Source of the DNA: an uncultured Pseudomonadales bacterium
GTDB taxonomy: Bacteria; Pseudomonadota; Gammaproteobacteria; Pseudomonadales; Azotimanducaceae
DNA: 64,000 nt
Direction of reading: 5' to 3'
Assembly: GCA_943787425.1 (NCBI GenBank)
Contig: CALSMJ010000001.1
Location: 372,001 to 436,000 of the forward strand
Below the pieces are notes generated by a model that had not been told where the DNA came from, did not search any database, and was given only the letters and a program-made list of their open reading frames with translations. Both the position numbers and the translations under genes were made by a program. This document shows, one piece after another, positions 18,064 through 28,305 of the stretch. Within the stretch, counting starts at the first letter, position 1. Every line of letters begins with the position of its first letter.

Positions 18064-18428
18064 CTAGCCTACCGACAAACCTCGTTTAACCGCAGGCCGA
18101 GCCATCAACTCGGTGTACCCGGTTTAAAGCCGATGGGTATTCCGTTAAGTCGATGCCATAACGCTCATGACGGTATACCCAGGGCAATACAGCGATATCT
18201 ACAATGCTGTATACGCCGGCCAAAAAGGGATTTGCTAGAAGCTGGCTTTCTTACACCGCGTACAACGTCGACACTCGCGCTCATACCGATCAATCACGTA
18301 ATCATCTGTCGCGTCGGCATGGTGATCGCCTTGCGTGATGTTGACTGGCAAGAGTTGATAGGTCAGGCCCAACGCTTCCAACAATAGGGTCGCTTTATAA
18401 CCATTGAGCGTTGGCCAGAAATAATGCG
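18064..18428 (-). pseudogene. Decayed glutathione S-transferase (YfcG-like) remnant
   Basis: Translation of the minus strand gives pieces of one glutathione S-transferase in different frames. An N-terminal piece reads FWPTLNGYKATLLLEALGL then TYQLLPVNITQGD, the thioredoxin-fold start of YfcG-like GSTs. A C-terminal piece reads RYERECRR, then in another frame LLANPFLAGVYSIVDIAVLP and RHERYGIDLTEYP, and finally in a third frame MARPAVKRGLSVG before a TAG stop. The middle of the gene (rest of the thioredoxin fold and start of the helical domain) is deleted, and there are at least two frameshifts and an internal stop. Too damaged to be explained by a single sequencing error. Confidence 0.78.
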
Positions 18429-18442
18429 CTCAGTCCTGTGCT

Positions 18443-19114
18443 TCATCCCAGATGGGCGTTAAAAAACTCATGCGTACGAGACAAAGCGAGCACCGCTGCT
18501 GCCTCGTCGTAGCTTGCACGGTGATTGCAATTGAAACCATGATCGGCTTCATAAATAAATAACGGCGCATCGGGTTGCGCCTTTTCAACAACCGCCACAT
18601 CATCCATTGAAATATGCGCATCTTCTGCCGCGAAGTGAAACATGATCGGCGCCCTAGGAGACTGACTCATTTCCGAGGCTACGCCGCCGCCATAGTAACT
18701 TACTGCACACGATACCTTTTGCAGTTGACAGGCTGTGAGCCAAGCCAGCAGGCCACCAAAACAGTATCCCACCACACCCACCGGCCCGGAAACCGCCGCT
18801 GCGTCAATGGTTGTCTGCAAATCCACTAAGGCGTCTTCACGCCGCAGCTTGCCACGGGCGAGTTCAACACCTTGCATCATATCTGCCCCGCTGTAGCCGA
18901 GCGCAACCTGCCGTTCAACCCGATCGAAGAGTGCCGGCGCAAGCGCCCGGTAACCTTGCTCCGCAAACCCTTGCGCCACTTCACGAATGTGGGCATTCAC
19001 ACCAAAAATCTCTTGGATCACGACGATGGTGCCCTTTGCCACGCCAACTGGACGGGCTTCAAAGACATCAAATTCATGACCATCTGGACTTTTCAAAACA
19101 ATCACTTCACTCAT
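18443..19114 (-). CDS. Dienelactone hydrolase family protein
   Basis: Alpha/beta hydrolase of the dienelactone hydrolase family, about 223 residues. The nucleophile is Cys118 in GYCFGG (family motif G-x-C-x-G-G). The acid is probably the Asp in AAEDAHIS and the base the His in EADHGFNC. The N-terminal VVIQEIFGVNAHIREVAQGF is typical of the family. The enzymes hydrolyse dienelactones or related esters, but many homologues lack an aromatic pathway context, as here. The start at 19114 was chosen over the TTG at 19123; AAGGAG lies 10 bases upstream. It is followed closely downstream by the GST remnant. Confidence 0.9.
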   Translation of the reverse strand: MSEVIVLKSPDGHEFDVFEARPVGVAKGTIVVIQEIFGVNAHIREVAQGFAEQGYRALAPALFDRVERQVALGYSGADMMQGVELARGKLRREDALVDLQTTIDAAAVSGPVGVVGYCFGGLLAWLTACQLQKVSCAVSYYGGGVASEMSQSPRAPIMFHFAAEDAHISMDDVAVVEKAQPDAPLFIYEADHGFNCNHRASYDEAAAVLALSRTHEFFNAHLG

Positions 19115-19499
19115 AGCCCTCAAACTCCTTATCGATTTAACATCAGGTAACGTGGTTTTCTAGGTAGCGGGTTACTTACCGTAAATGGGTGCGGCAACCC
19201 AACTAGATTCAAATACAAAGCTCGGCTGACTTCAAACCATACTTTTTGCAAACAATGCGCCGCGGCCTGCCTTGGGTGATTGAGCGAGCGGGTCCGGCCA
19301 TTGCGTTCCATTATAAGGGCTGCATAAGGCCCGCGCGATCAATGTTCAGGTTGGACGCTGGCTTGGCAACCGCAAAATAATTCAGTCGACGTCATCACTG
19401 AGTCGAGAAAAAGCGATCCTGATGGTAAAAGCGAGCATGCGCTCAAGAAATTCTTCACAGCGCTTCTTACGTAACCCAAGCCAATATATCACGACGCGA
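19115..19499. other. Intergenic region between dienelactone hydrolase and M16C peptidase genes
   Basis: About 385 bases. The upstream peptidase gene ends at 19500 and the hydrolase starts at 19114 on the same strand. Short open frames exist, but none has a recognisable product or ribosome site. Confidence 0.5.
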
Positions 19500-22400
19500 C
19501 TAAAGCTGCGTCACCAGAAAAGAATCGGGCAACGCCCGCGCGCCTTCTGAATGTGTGACGACGGAAAGGCTCTTGTCGCCTGCGAAAATCTGTTCCGCTG
19601 CGCCGATTACCGCATCGGGCGTGACTGAAAACAAGGCGACCCGATGCGCCCGCCGATGCGCATGTGAACGGCCCTGCAACTGCTGATAAAAATCTCCGCG
19701 CGCCTCTCCTGCCGGCGAACCCGGCGCATCCTGACCGCTGACAAGCTCTAGGACAGCCGCCTCGATCAAGTTCGATGTCCATTTTATCGAACGAATAGCA
19801 TCCAGCGCGCCGTCAAAGACGGCAAAGGTCTTAAGCAATTCGGGGTCTCGATAGGAGTAAAAGCGAAACAGTCCGTTGGCAGCATCATAACTGGCCCCGC
19901 CGCCGTAAGCGCCGCCTTTTTCACGAATCTCGGCATGCAGATACTGGTTTCGTAGGATTGCCGCGAGCACCTGAACTGCCGCAACAGTGGCACTCGACTC
20001 ACTGGGACATCGATAGGCTGCCGCGCAAAAATTAACCTCTGTTTCGGTGACGTAAGCTGTTTCAAGCGCTGTTTGTTCAGCATGGATCAATTGCCGAGCG
20101 GGGCCTGCTTGCGTCAAAGCGCCGCGCTCCAGCAAAGCCTGTATCAATCCCTGCAATTCAGCTTCATCGGCAATGAGCATTGCGCTCTGCGGCGCCTGCT
20201 GGAGTCGCTGGTAAAGGCTCGCCAAATCAGCCGCAAGCGATCCCACATCGCCTTCTGCAATCCCTGCAACAAGCCCTTTGAAATAAGCCAACGAACCCAA
20301 TCCCGATAATTGGTGATTCAAGGCAGCAATTTTAGAAAATGCGGCAGACGCAGCGAGCATAGCCAGACTGTGCCCCTGATTAACCACCCCCATTTGTTTC
20401 CTAGTATTGGATTGCCGGACCAGTTCTGCAATGCGCGCCGTTTCATCAAACCGCAAGCCTTGTGAGGTTTCATTTAATAACGCCATCATTTTGCTGGCAT
20501 TGCGGACAAGCGAGCGGCTGCTCAAAACAAAGAAGGCCCCTGCTTGATCAACATTGCCAAGGCTTGCGCGCACACTGGCAAAAGCGCTGATGCCGCCGGT
20601 CAGCGATTGTTGCAAGTTTTGTGCTTCAACATAGTCCCGATGCCCGAAACCCAACTCACCCGCCACCTGATTCAGTACTGGCAGTAATCGCCAGTCCGCG
20701 TCACTCAACACCGGCAGCTCACGAATCAGCTGGTGGTAAACAATGCCGTTACAGCCAGCAGCGTAGGCCGTAACAGACCCCGTCACAATGGGTTCGGGGT
20801 AAGCGTGATCCCTTGGGATGTCATTCAAGGTTACCTTGGGCAAAATCTCCAAATCTTCATCTTCGGTTTGCCTCAGCGCCAGCGCTGCAGTCTGGTCAAT
20901 CACGTGACGCCGCTCAGATTCACTCATTGCTTCAACTAGGGCTCGCAACCTCGCCCGCTCTGCGTCCGCTTTTTCCTGAGCAAGGTTCGTGTCCGGCTGC
21001 AATGTCAATGTGACGCGATGCGGATTTTCGAGCAGTAAAGACCTTGCCAAACCTTTTATAAATTCAGGATCTTCGATCTCTTTTCGGAGTGTTTCAATGG
21101 CCGCATCAAGATCCAATAATTCGACCGGATCACCCCGATGAATGGCGGCAGAAAGACAGGAAAAGATCAGCTGCAAACCATAGGGCATGCCATCGCCCCC
21201 CACCTCTCGCTGCGACAACTCGATTTGATGCAAAACGGCCTGCAATTGCGCAAGGGGGATCCCTTGCTCTGCGACGTCTGTAATGACCTCAAGCACGGCT
21301 GTTTCGAAGGCTTCTACCGCTTCACCGGAAACGCCTTCAATGCCACAGAGGAAACTCATTTCACGATGGCTTTCCTCAAGGCCCGTTAAAGGCGAAACCG
21401 ACGCTGCCATCGGGAAGGCCTCTAGCGCGCGCCGCAAAGGCGAGCCGCTGTGATCCAGCAATGCATCCGACAACAAATTCGCTTGCAGCAGGCCGGCAAG
21501 GTCGGTTGACTCGCCGAGCAGCCATGCCATTACCAGCTGGGACGTTGCCGGCTCATCAGCCGTCTCGCTCGCGGCATAGCTTACTTCGTGTCGCACCGGC
21601 GCCAACAGCCTATGCTCCAAGCCCACCTCAACCTGCTCAACTGACCGTTCAAACTGACCTAAAGCCCGATCCTCCAAAACCTTGTGCAGCTCAACCACAT
21701 CAATTGCGCCAAAGGTCATAAACACGGCATTGCTTGGGTGATAGTGCGTTTTGTAAAAGCGCTTAAAGGCTTCATAGGTCAACTCAGGAATCGCCGCCGG
21801 ATCCCCACCTGCGTTATGATGATAGGTCGTGGTTGGAAACAGCTTTTGATTCAGCGCCTCCCAAAGCACGGCCCTGGAAGAACTCATGTCTCCCTTCATC
21901 TCGTTCAAGACAACGCCCTTATAGAGCAAGGCAGAGTCTGGGTTGTCCTGTTCTGAAAACTCGACCCGGTGTCCCTCCTGGGCAAAGTCCAAAGGATCTA
22001 AGCGCGCAAAAAAAACCGCATCAAGATACACATCCAAAAGATTGTAAAAGTCTTTTTGGTTGACACTCGCAAACGGATACGCCGTGTAATCACTGGCCGT
22101 AAAGGCATTCATAAAAGTATTCAGAGATCGACGAAGCATTGAGAAAAACGGATCCCGCACTGGGTAGCGGGCGCTGCCGCACAAAGCGGTGTGCTCGAGA
22201 ATATGCGCAACACCAGTTGAATCTTCTGGCACGGTTCGAAGCGCTACCATGAACACCCGCTCTTCATGATCACTCGCCAGATGAAAGTGTTTTGCGCCTG
22301 TTCCTCTGTGCTCGTACTCGATGACCTCTAAGTCGAGGGTTTCGATTCGATGGCTCCGAATTCGCGCAAACCCGGCAGGCGTCGATTTAACCTTTTGCAT
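19500..22400 (-). CDS. M16C (presequence protease/insulinase family) zinc metallopeptidase
   Basis: Large two-half peptidase of about 966 residues, the size of PreP/M16C enzymes. The inverted zinc motif HILEH (residues about 66-70; both His are ligands and Glu is catalytic) lies in GVAHILEHTALCGS, followed by the PreP-like PVRDPFFSMLRRSLNTFMNA and TASDYTAYPFAS. An M16C-associated central helical domain spans roughly 460-700. The C-terminal half has the Gly-rich KGGAYGGGASYD and FYSYRDP segments. It lacks an obvious signal peptide, so it probably degrades peptides in the cytoplasm. The ATG at 22400 is 4 bases after the symporter stop, so the genes are probably coupled. Confidence 0.92.
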   Translation of the reverse strand: MQKVKSTPAGFARIRSHRIETLDLEVIEYEHRGTGAKHFHLASDHEERVFMVALRTVPEDSTGVAHILEHTALCGSARYPVRDPFFSMLRRSLNTFMNAFTASDYTAYPFASVNQKDFYNLLDVYLDAVFFARLDPLDFAQEGHRVEFSEQDNPDSALLYKGVVLNEMKGDMSSSRAVLWEALNQKLFPTTTYHHNAGGDPAAIPELTYEAFKRFYKTHYHPSNAVFMTFGAIDVVELHKVLEDRALGQFERSVEQVEVGLEHRLLAPVRHEVSYAASETADEPATSQLVMAWLLGESTDLAGLLQANLLSDALLDHSGSPLRRALEAFPMAASVSPLTGLEESHREMSFLCGIEGVSGEAVEAFETAVLEVITDVAEQGIPLAQLQAVLHQIELSQREVGGDGMPYGLQLIFSCLSAAIHRGDPVELLDLDAAIETLRKEIEDPEFIKGLARSLLLENPHRVTLTLQPDTNLAQEKADAERARLRALVEAMSESERRHVIDQTAALALRQTEDEDLEILPKVTLNDIPRDHAYPEPIVTGSVTAYAAGCNGIVYHQLIRELPVLSDADWRLLPVLNQVAGELGFGHRDYVEAQNLQQSLTGGISAFASVRASLGNVDQAGAFFVLSSRSLVRNASKMMALLNETSQGLRFDETARIAELVRQSNTRKQMGVVNQGHSLAMLAASAAFSKIAALNHQLSGLGSLAYFKGLVAGIAEGDVGSLAADLASLYQRLQQAPQSAMLIADEAELQGLIQALLERGALTQAGPARQLIHAEQTALETAYVTETEVNFCAAAYRCPSESSATVAAVQVLAAILRNQYLHAEIREKGGAYGGGASYDAANGLFRFYSYRDPELLKTFAVFDGALDAIRSIKWTSNLIEAAVLELVSGQDAPGSPAGEARGDFYQQLQGRSHAHRRAHRVALFSVTPDAVIGAAEQIFAGDKSLSVVTHSEGARALPDSFLVTQL

Positions 22401-22404
22401 TACC

Positions 22405-24060
22405 TTAGCGCTCAGACTCAAAGTCTCGCCAATAATCCGCTACGGTTTGTTTCATCTCTTTTCGCAACAGCAAAATTGCGATCAGGTTCGGAATGGTCAT
22501 GAACGCCACCGTAATCGCGGCAATTAACCAGATTAAAGATGTGTCAGCGATCGCTGCAAAGAAAAAGCCAAGAACATAAGTCAGCCGGTAAGGGGTAAGC
22601 CACGCCGTACCCACCAGATAAACCACCGCTCGATCACCATAATAGCTCCAGGCCACCGCGGTCGAAAACGCAAACAAGAGCAGCACCAGGGCAACGACAT
22701 AGCGACCGTAATTACCGAAAGCACTCCGTGTAAAGGCTTCAGAGGTCAGCGCGGCAGAATGAATCAGTGACTTTCCAGTTAGCACAACATCATTTTCAAT
22801 GTTGCCGCGGTTTACCGTCAGCGTGCCAGTGAACCGCCGATCAACCGACCCAACCAAAACCGCTTCTGCAACAGAGCGATTGTGAAGCAACGTGTAAGGA
22901 CCAGGTTGAAGCACACCTTCCACCACTTCTACCGTCCCATTGAAGGGCTTAATCGCACTATCTCGCCCATTCAGGTATTCAAAGAGCGCGGCTCGATCCG
23001 CTCGATCGGTATCGGTCCAGGTGCCCGTCACCACATTGGTGTCGAATTGTTGGAATTGGTTTACATGCTTTTCCATCCAGACACCGGAGGACAAAATCAC
23101 CAGACCCGTCAACGTGCAAATAATGATCGTATCGATGAAGGGCTCTAAAATAGAAACCATACCTTCTGATACAGGTTGGTCGGTTCGGGCCGCGGCATGG
23201 GCAATTGGGGCACTGCCTTGCCCCGCCTCATTCGAATACAAACCGCGTCCAACCCCTTTATTAAACGCGTAAGCAAAGGTCGCTCCAAGAAACCCGCCAA
23301 CGGCTGCCGATCCGGTAAAAGCATCGCTCACAACATTTACTAGCGAGGGCCAAACATTTTCGATATTGGCAAACACCACCGCAAGGCCTGTTACAAAATA
23401 CAGTATCGCCATTGTCGGTACGATTTTCTCAGCAACCTTAATAATGCGTTTAACGCCGCCTAAAATCACCACCGCGAGTAACAGCGCCAAAACACCACCC
23501 GTTATCCATTCAGGAATGCCAAAGGTGCCTTGCAGGCCGACCGCGATATTATTGCTTTGGGGCATATTGCCAGATCCAAAACTGCTCACCACGGTTGCGA
23601 TCGCAAAAATAATCCCCAACCATTTCAGGTTGAGACCTTTCTCCATGACAAACATGGGACCACCAACAATGTAGCCTTCATCGTCCACATCGCGATATTT
23701 ATGACTCAGCGTGACTTCAACGAACTTGGTTGTCATGCCAAAGAAGGCCGTCATCCACATCCAAAACAGCGCCGCCGGCCCGCCTAAAAAGATCGCAAAC
23801 GCAACACCGCCAATATTGCCAGTCCCGACCGTCCCAGAAATCGCAGTTGTCAGGGCCTGAAAGTGCGAGGCATCGCCCTTCGCGCCGGGCTTATCATACT
23901 GCCCGCGTAACACCCGCCAAGCATGACGAAAGTAAAAAATCTGGGGCGCCTTCAAATAAATCGTAAAAAAAACGCCTGTGCCCAATAGCAAATAGGGGAA
24001 GTACCACGCCGACTGTAATAGCCCATCGAAGAAGGTGAGTATTTGTTCGAAATCGGCCAT
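22405..24060 (-). CDS. Alanine/glycine:cation symporter (AGCS family)
   Basis: Sodium- or proton-coupled amino-acid symporter of the AGCS (AlsT/DagA) family, 551 residues. The family signature is clear: [40 protein letters not shown] with [12 protein letters not shown], and [20 protein letters not shown]. It is about 100 residues longer than the usual 440-480. The extra length is a hydrophilic insert between about residues 335 and 440 ([30 protein letters not shown]), placed between two helices and probably periplasmic. It sits directly upstream of the M16C peptidase, a pairing that suggests recovery of amino acids from peptides. Confidence 0.93.
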   Translation of the reverse strand: MADFEQILTFFDGLLQSAWYFPYLLLGTGVFFTIYLKAPQIFYFRHAWRVLRGQYDKPGAKGDASHFQALTTAISGTVGTGNIGGVAFAIFLGGPAALFWMWMTAFFGMTTKFVEVTLSHKYRDVDDEGYIVGGPMFVMEKGLNLKWLGIIFAIATVVSSFGSGNMPQSNNIAVGLQGTFGIPEWITGGVLALLLAVVILGGVKRIIKVAEKIVPTMAILYFVTGLAVVFANIENVWPSLVNVVSDAFTGSAAVGGFLGATFAYAFNKGVGRGLYSNEAGQGSAPIAHAAARTDQPVSEGMVSILEPFIDTIIICTLTGLVILSSGVWMEKHVNQFQQFDTNVVTGTWTDTDRADRAALFEYLNGRDSAIKPFNGTVEVVEGVLQPGPYTLLHNRSVAEAVLVGSVDRRFTGTLTVNRGNIENDVVLTGKSLIHSAALTSEAFTRSAFGNYGRYVVALVLLLFAFSTAVAWSYYGDRAVVYLVGTAWLTPYRLTYVLGFFFAAIADTSLIWLIAAITVAFMTIPNLIAILLLRKEMKQTVADYWRDFESER

Positions 24061-24166
24061 ATCGAGCGTCTCTTATAAATTTTTTCCGGGTGCGACTAAG
24101 GTAGCAAATATCCCGCGGTGAGGATATGCCGCTTTCGTTTATCGCATAGCCCGCTGATCCAACCTG

Positions 24167-24893
24167 CTAATCTGACCGATCAAGCCCAGCCAGCCTAGCA
24201 GTCGGCATTTGATAATTCACGGTCAACCCAAACGAATCGATAATTGATTCCGCCATGAGCGGCTCAGGACTTGACAGACCAAGCAGGTACAAAACCATGG
24301 CATCCAGCACGTCATCGACCTGCACCAGCGTTTTACGAGTGTACTGGTATAGCTCGGCAAGTACTTTGCGCGGCGTTAAACCTTGACGCTCGAGCAGGTG
24401 AATTCGCTCGACTTGCCCAGTCGAATGCTTTTTGGAATATTGCATTGGCGCACCGCCAAAGGTCGCAAACAACAGCTCTGGATGCGCCTCCAGAATACGG
24501 GGACGAAGTCGCGGCTGCGCCCGCAAGCATTGATCGACTTCCTTGATCTTCGGGCATATGTACCAAGATTGCAGCGAAATTTTTTTACCCTGCGCTCGGA
24601 CATTGTAATCACACGCGGCCTGAAAGCTTTCTGCATAGACCGCAGAACGCGCTGGCACGTTAAAAACACTACCGGCTCTGCCAGGCAGACGCTGTCGCGC
24701 CAGGCGTTCGACTTGCCGATCCTCGGTCTCAGGCAGGCCAATCGGCATGTCCACGTACAGCGACCCGCTCGACACAGATGCAACCACCGCATCAAACGTT
24801 TCAACCACTCGTGCCGTAACCACACCCGCCTGACGCTCGACAACGACCCAACCGCCCTTGCAGCCATCAACCCCCGCTGACCACGGGCATCAT
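24167..24893 (-). CDS. DUF429 family protein, frameshifted near its N-terminus
   Basis: DUF429 proteins are predicted nuclease-like (RNase H-like fold) proteins of unknown function. The main frame (from 24823 down) lacks the conserved N-terminus, but that sequence, VDGCKGGWVVVERQAGV, is present immediately upstream in the same frame with no start codon. An ATG at 24893 that overlaps the gor stop (ATGA) is in the frame that would join it if one G were removed from the run of five at 24871-24875. The restored protein (MMPVVSGVDGCKGGW...) would be about 241 residues, normal for the family. Later motifs include YVDMPIGLP, RQRLPGRAGSVFNVPAR and DDVLDAMVLYL. Sequencing error and real frameshift are both possible. 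Confidence 0.75.
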
Positions 24894-26246
24894 GCAACCG
24901 GCGATCGCATCGTGACGAATTCTTCTGCTGCCGTCGGATGAATCCCCACTGTTTGATCAAACACCGCTTTGGTGGCGCCCGCCTTCATCGCAACCGCCAG
25001 TCCTTGGATAATCTCGCCCGCTTCGGCCCCAACCATATGGATACCCAGCACTCGATCTGTTGCCACCTCAACAATCAGCTTCATGAGACTTCGCTCAGCG
25101 CTGCCGGTCAACGTGTGTTTCAGCGGTCGAAACTCTGATCGAAAAACGGCAATGGTCTCGTATTGGGCCCTTGCTTCGGCTTCGGTCAAACCCACCGTTG
25201 CAATGTTGGGTTGGCAAAATACCGCGGTTGCAATCCCGGAATAATCCATAACTTTACTTTCGCCAGCAAACTGGGTACTGGCAAAGCACATCGCTTCATG
25301 AATCGCGACCGGTGTGAGTTGAATCCGATCGATGACATCGCCCAAGGCATAGATATTGGGCTCAGTGGTTTGATAAAACGCGTCGACAATAATCGCACCA
25401 TTGTCCCGCTGTGCGACATTCACGGTATCAAGGCCCAAATCATCGACCGCCGGTTTGCGACCCGTCGCGGTTAAAATGAGGTCAGTTTCCAAGGTACGGC
25501 CATCGGAGAAGGTCGCAAGTAAGGTGCCGTCGGCATTACGCTGGACCGATGCAAGCGTTGCGTTGAACTGCAAATCGATCTGTTTCTTCAGCAATTCGTC
25601 CTTAACCATAATCCGAACATCTTCATCGAATCCCCTTAAAAACAATGGTCCTCGGTACGCCAACTCGGTACTCACACCAAGCCCTGCAAAAATGCCCGCA
25701 AACTCGACCGCAATGTACCCGCCACCCAAAACCAGCGCCCTTTTCGGCAAGTGCTTCAAATAAAAGACTTCATTCGACGTTATAACGTGTTCCGCACCGG
25801 GAATATCTTGTTTCGTTGGCCAGCCACCGGTCGCGATTAAAATCTTGTCGGTGGTCACCCTTTTGCCATCAATGTCGATGGTGTGGGCGTCGCGTATCCT
25901 GGCGCGCCCCGTGAAATGGGTCACCCCCGCCTGATCTAGCAAACCCTCATAAATCCCGTTTAAACGAGCGATTTCCTGATCTTTATTCGCAACCAGGGTT
26001 TGCCAATTGAAACTTGCGGGCTCGGACTGCCAGCCATAGCCGGCGGATTCGTTGAAATCCTCATGGTAGTGCGAGGCATACACAAAGAGTTTTTTTGGAA
26101 TACAGCCAACATTGACACAAGTGCCGCCCATGAATTTTTCTTCAGCCGTTGCCCACGCGCGCACCATACTGCGCGCTCATTCTCGCTGCGCGCACGCCGC
26201 CGGACCCAACACCAATAACAAATAAGTCGTAGTCATATGCGGTCAT
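24890..26246 (-). CDS. gor: Glutathione-disulfide reductase, with an apparent one-base frameshift
   Basis: NADPH-dependent flavoenzyme that reduces oxidised glutathione. The dithiol site [20 protein letters not shown], the NADPH-binding [17 protein letters not shown], the FAD motif YALGDV and the C-terminal active-site [12 protein letters not shown] are all present. The FAD-binding N-terminus is encoded in another frame: [19 protein letters not shown] then [12 protein letters not shown], starting at an ATG at 26246 with AAGGAA upstream. The two parts join if one base is removed from the GGG run (minus strand) at 26152-26154. The restored protein would be about 451 residues, the normal length. 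It overlaps the DUF429 gene by 4 bases. It would supply reduced glutathione for the peroxidase and transferases in this window. Confidence 0.88.
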
Positions 26247-26321
26247 GACCAATATTCCTTTCAAATTCTTGATCTGGCTAGGATACACTAGCCTGTCGCA
26301 ACTAGGTGACTTGATACCCGC

Positions 26322-26849
26322 ATGCGCATCGATCTTGTTCCGTTTTCATCCTGCTCGGGGGTTGAATCTCTGAGCTTTAGCCTTTCAACTGAATCGAGTT
26401 CTGGGCTGCGACTGACGGTTCAATTGCAAGGTTTGATTGCTTCGGACCTGGAGGTGGCAAATCAGGTCGGCCGACGTGAATTTGGTTTGTGGCAGCATCA
26501 TTGCTTTGAACTCTTCATAGCAGAGGCAGGCTCGACCGCTTATTGGGAATTGAACATTGCCCCAAATGGCAACTGGAATTGTTTTGAGTTCGACGATTAT
26601 CGACTGCATCAAAGAGAATCGGATCGCTGCGTCTTATCAGCCTTCCGGGCAGCGCGTCGCGGCCGGATCTTCGAACTTGACGCTAAGATTTTGACCAACC
26701 CGCGTTTTCAAGCTTCAGGCGCGGCTTTGAGCCTCGGTGCAGCAGCAATCCTCAAGACGGCAAGCGGGCTGAACTATTTCTCAATCCGTCATGGCGCAAC
26801 GCCGGACTTTCACGATACGAACCACCACATACCATGGACACTTCAATGA
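26322..26849 (+). CDS. DOMON-like domain protein
   Basis: About 175 residues without a signal peptide, a single beta-sandwich domain resembling the bacterial DOMON-like family. Segments include [39 protein letters not shown] and the C-terminal [14 protein letters not shown]. Related domains bind sugars or haem; the ligand here is unknown. It is divergent from gor. Its stop overlaps the start of the next gene by 4 bases (ATGA), tying it to a peptidoglycan-sugar glycosidase and so favouring a carbohydrate-related role. Confidence 0.75.
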   Translation: MRIDLVPFSSCSGVESLSFSLSTESSSGLRLTVQLQGLIASDLEVANQVGRREFGLWQHHCFELFIAEAGSTAYWELNIAPNGNWNCFEFDDYRLHQRESDRCVLSAFRAARRGRIFELDAKILTNPRFQASGAALSLGAAAILKTASGLNYFSIRHGATPDFHDTNHHIPWTLQ

Positions 26850-28048
26850 CTTTTCAGTTTGGCCTCGAACGACTGTTAACCGATTCAGACCGCTTAGCGA
26901 CGCTCAAAAACGCCCGAGTCGGTTTGGTGGCGCACCCTGCCTCGGTAACCCAAACCTTACATCATGCGCTTGACGTCTTAGTTGCCGCCGGCGTCTATCC
27001 CAAATGCGTTTTTGGCCCGCAGCATGGTGTGCGAGGCGACAAGCAAGACAATATGATTGAGTCCGATGACTATCTAGACCCGACCCATGGAATCCCGGTC
27101 TATAGCTTGTATGGCCATCATAGGCGACCCACGCCCGAACGATTGGCCGGCCTCGATATCATCTTGTTCGACCTCCAAGACCTTGGTTGCCGCATTTACA
27201 CCTACATTACGACCCTACAATACTTCTTAGCAGCAGCCGCCTCGACCGAACTTGAGATATGGGTACTCGATCGACCGAATCCTGCTGGCCGGGGAATCGA
27301 TGGTTTCCGACTCGAGGCCGGTCAGGAGAGTTTCGTCGGGGCCGCGAGCCTTCCGTGTCAATACGGGCTGACCATCGGCGAGCTGGCACTTTGGATGAAT
27401 GCACAACTACCCCAGGCGGCAAACCTAACGATGATTGAAATGGGCCACTATTCACCCAACACGCGGCCAAGCTTTGGCTGGCCAAGCGAACTGTCCTGGG
27501 TCAACCCCAGCCCGAATGCAAGCAGCCTTAATATGGCCCGATCGTTTTCGGGCACGGTGCTGCTCGAAGGCACCACACTATCGGAGGGCCGAGGCACCAC
27601 CTTCCCCCTCGAAGTCATTGGCGGCCCAGGTTTTCCAGCGCAACACATCAAGGCTGAATTGGAATCCAGCCTGTCCGAGGCGCTGGCTGGCGCCGTGCTT
27701 CGCCCCTGCTATTTCGAGCCAACCTTTCACAAACATCAGGGAAAGTTGTGCCAGGGCCTGCAAATTCATACTGACCTACCCGGGTTTAACGCCGAGTCCT
27801 TTCAGCCGTTCCGCATCATTGCCTACGCCCTCAAACTGCTTAAATTGAGCGAACCTGAGGTCGAACTCTGGCGGCATCATGAATACGAATATGAAACAGG
27901 TCGGGTGCCCATCGACGTCATTAACGGCGGCCCGCGCCTTAGGCATTGGGTCGATGATCCCTTGCAGTCGCTCGACCAGTTGATCCACCACCTCGATGAA
28001 ACGCGAGCGCTTTGGTTGCCCGAGATCGCACCATTTTATCGTTACTAG
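26846..28048 (+). CDS. namZ: DUF1343 / NamZ-type exo-beta-N-acetylmuramidase
   Basis: About 400 residues, full length for DUF1343. Characterised NamZ enzymes release N-acetylmuramic acid from the non-reducing end of peptidoglycan fragments. Visible family motifs are NARVGLVAHPASV, FGPQHGVRGDKQDNM, PVYSLYGHHRRPT, DIILFDLQDLGCRIYTYI and VLDRPNPAGRG, with a conserved late EGTTLSEGRGTTFPLEVIGG. No signal peptide is evident, unlike many relatives, so it may act in cytoplasmic recycling of muropeptides. The start overlaps the DOMON gene stop. Confidence 0.88.
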   Translation: MTFQFGLERLLTDSDRLATLKNARVGLVAHPASVTQTLHHALDVLVAAGVYPKCVFGPQHGVRGDKQDNMIESDDYLDPTHGIPVYSLYGHHRRPTPERLAGLDIILFDLQDLGCRIYTYITTLQYFLAAAASTELEIWVLDRPNPAGRGIDGFRLEAGQESFVGAASLPCQYGLTIGELALWMNAQLPQAANLTMIEMGHYSPNTRPSFGWPSELSWVNPSPNASSLNMARSFSGTVLLEGTTLSEGRGTTFPLEVIGGPGFPAQHIKAELESSLSEALAGAVLRPCYFEPTFHKHQGKLCQGLQIHTDLPGFNAESFQPFRIIAYALKLLKLSEPEVELWRHHEYEYETGRVPIDVINGGPRLRHWVDDPLQSLDQLIHHLDETRALWLPEIAPFYRY

Positions 28049-28305
28049 CTGCGCCGCGATGCTCTGAGAGGTTGCCCGATTGGGTTTGACGTTTGGTGCT
28101 GATTCAATCCTGCCGCGACCCTTGCGCGCCAGGTTTCAAGCGATGTCGAGGAAACAACGCGCTCAACCATTAACCCCGTACTAGGAACCCGTGAAACGCC
28201 TGCATTGAAAGCCTCTAACCTAAGTCTGCGGCCACGTTAACAACGGGGTTATGTGCTCAGACAGGCTGTGTGGTAGCATCTGCGCTTTTTGGGGAAGGAA
28301 GCCTT

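Noticed and set aside
24376-24960. 194-codon minus-strand frame across the gor/DUF429 junction
   Set aside because: It lies in a third frame between the two real genes and shows no family resemblance; explained as a shadow of the frameshifted DUF429 region.
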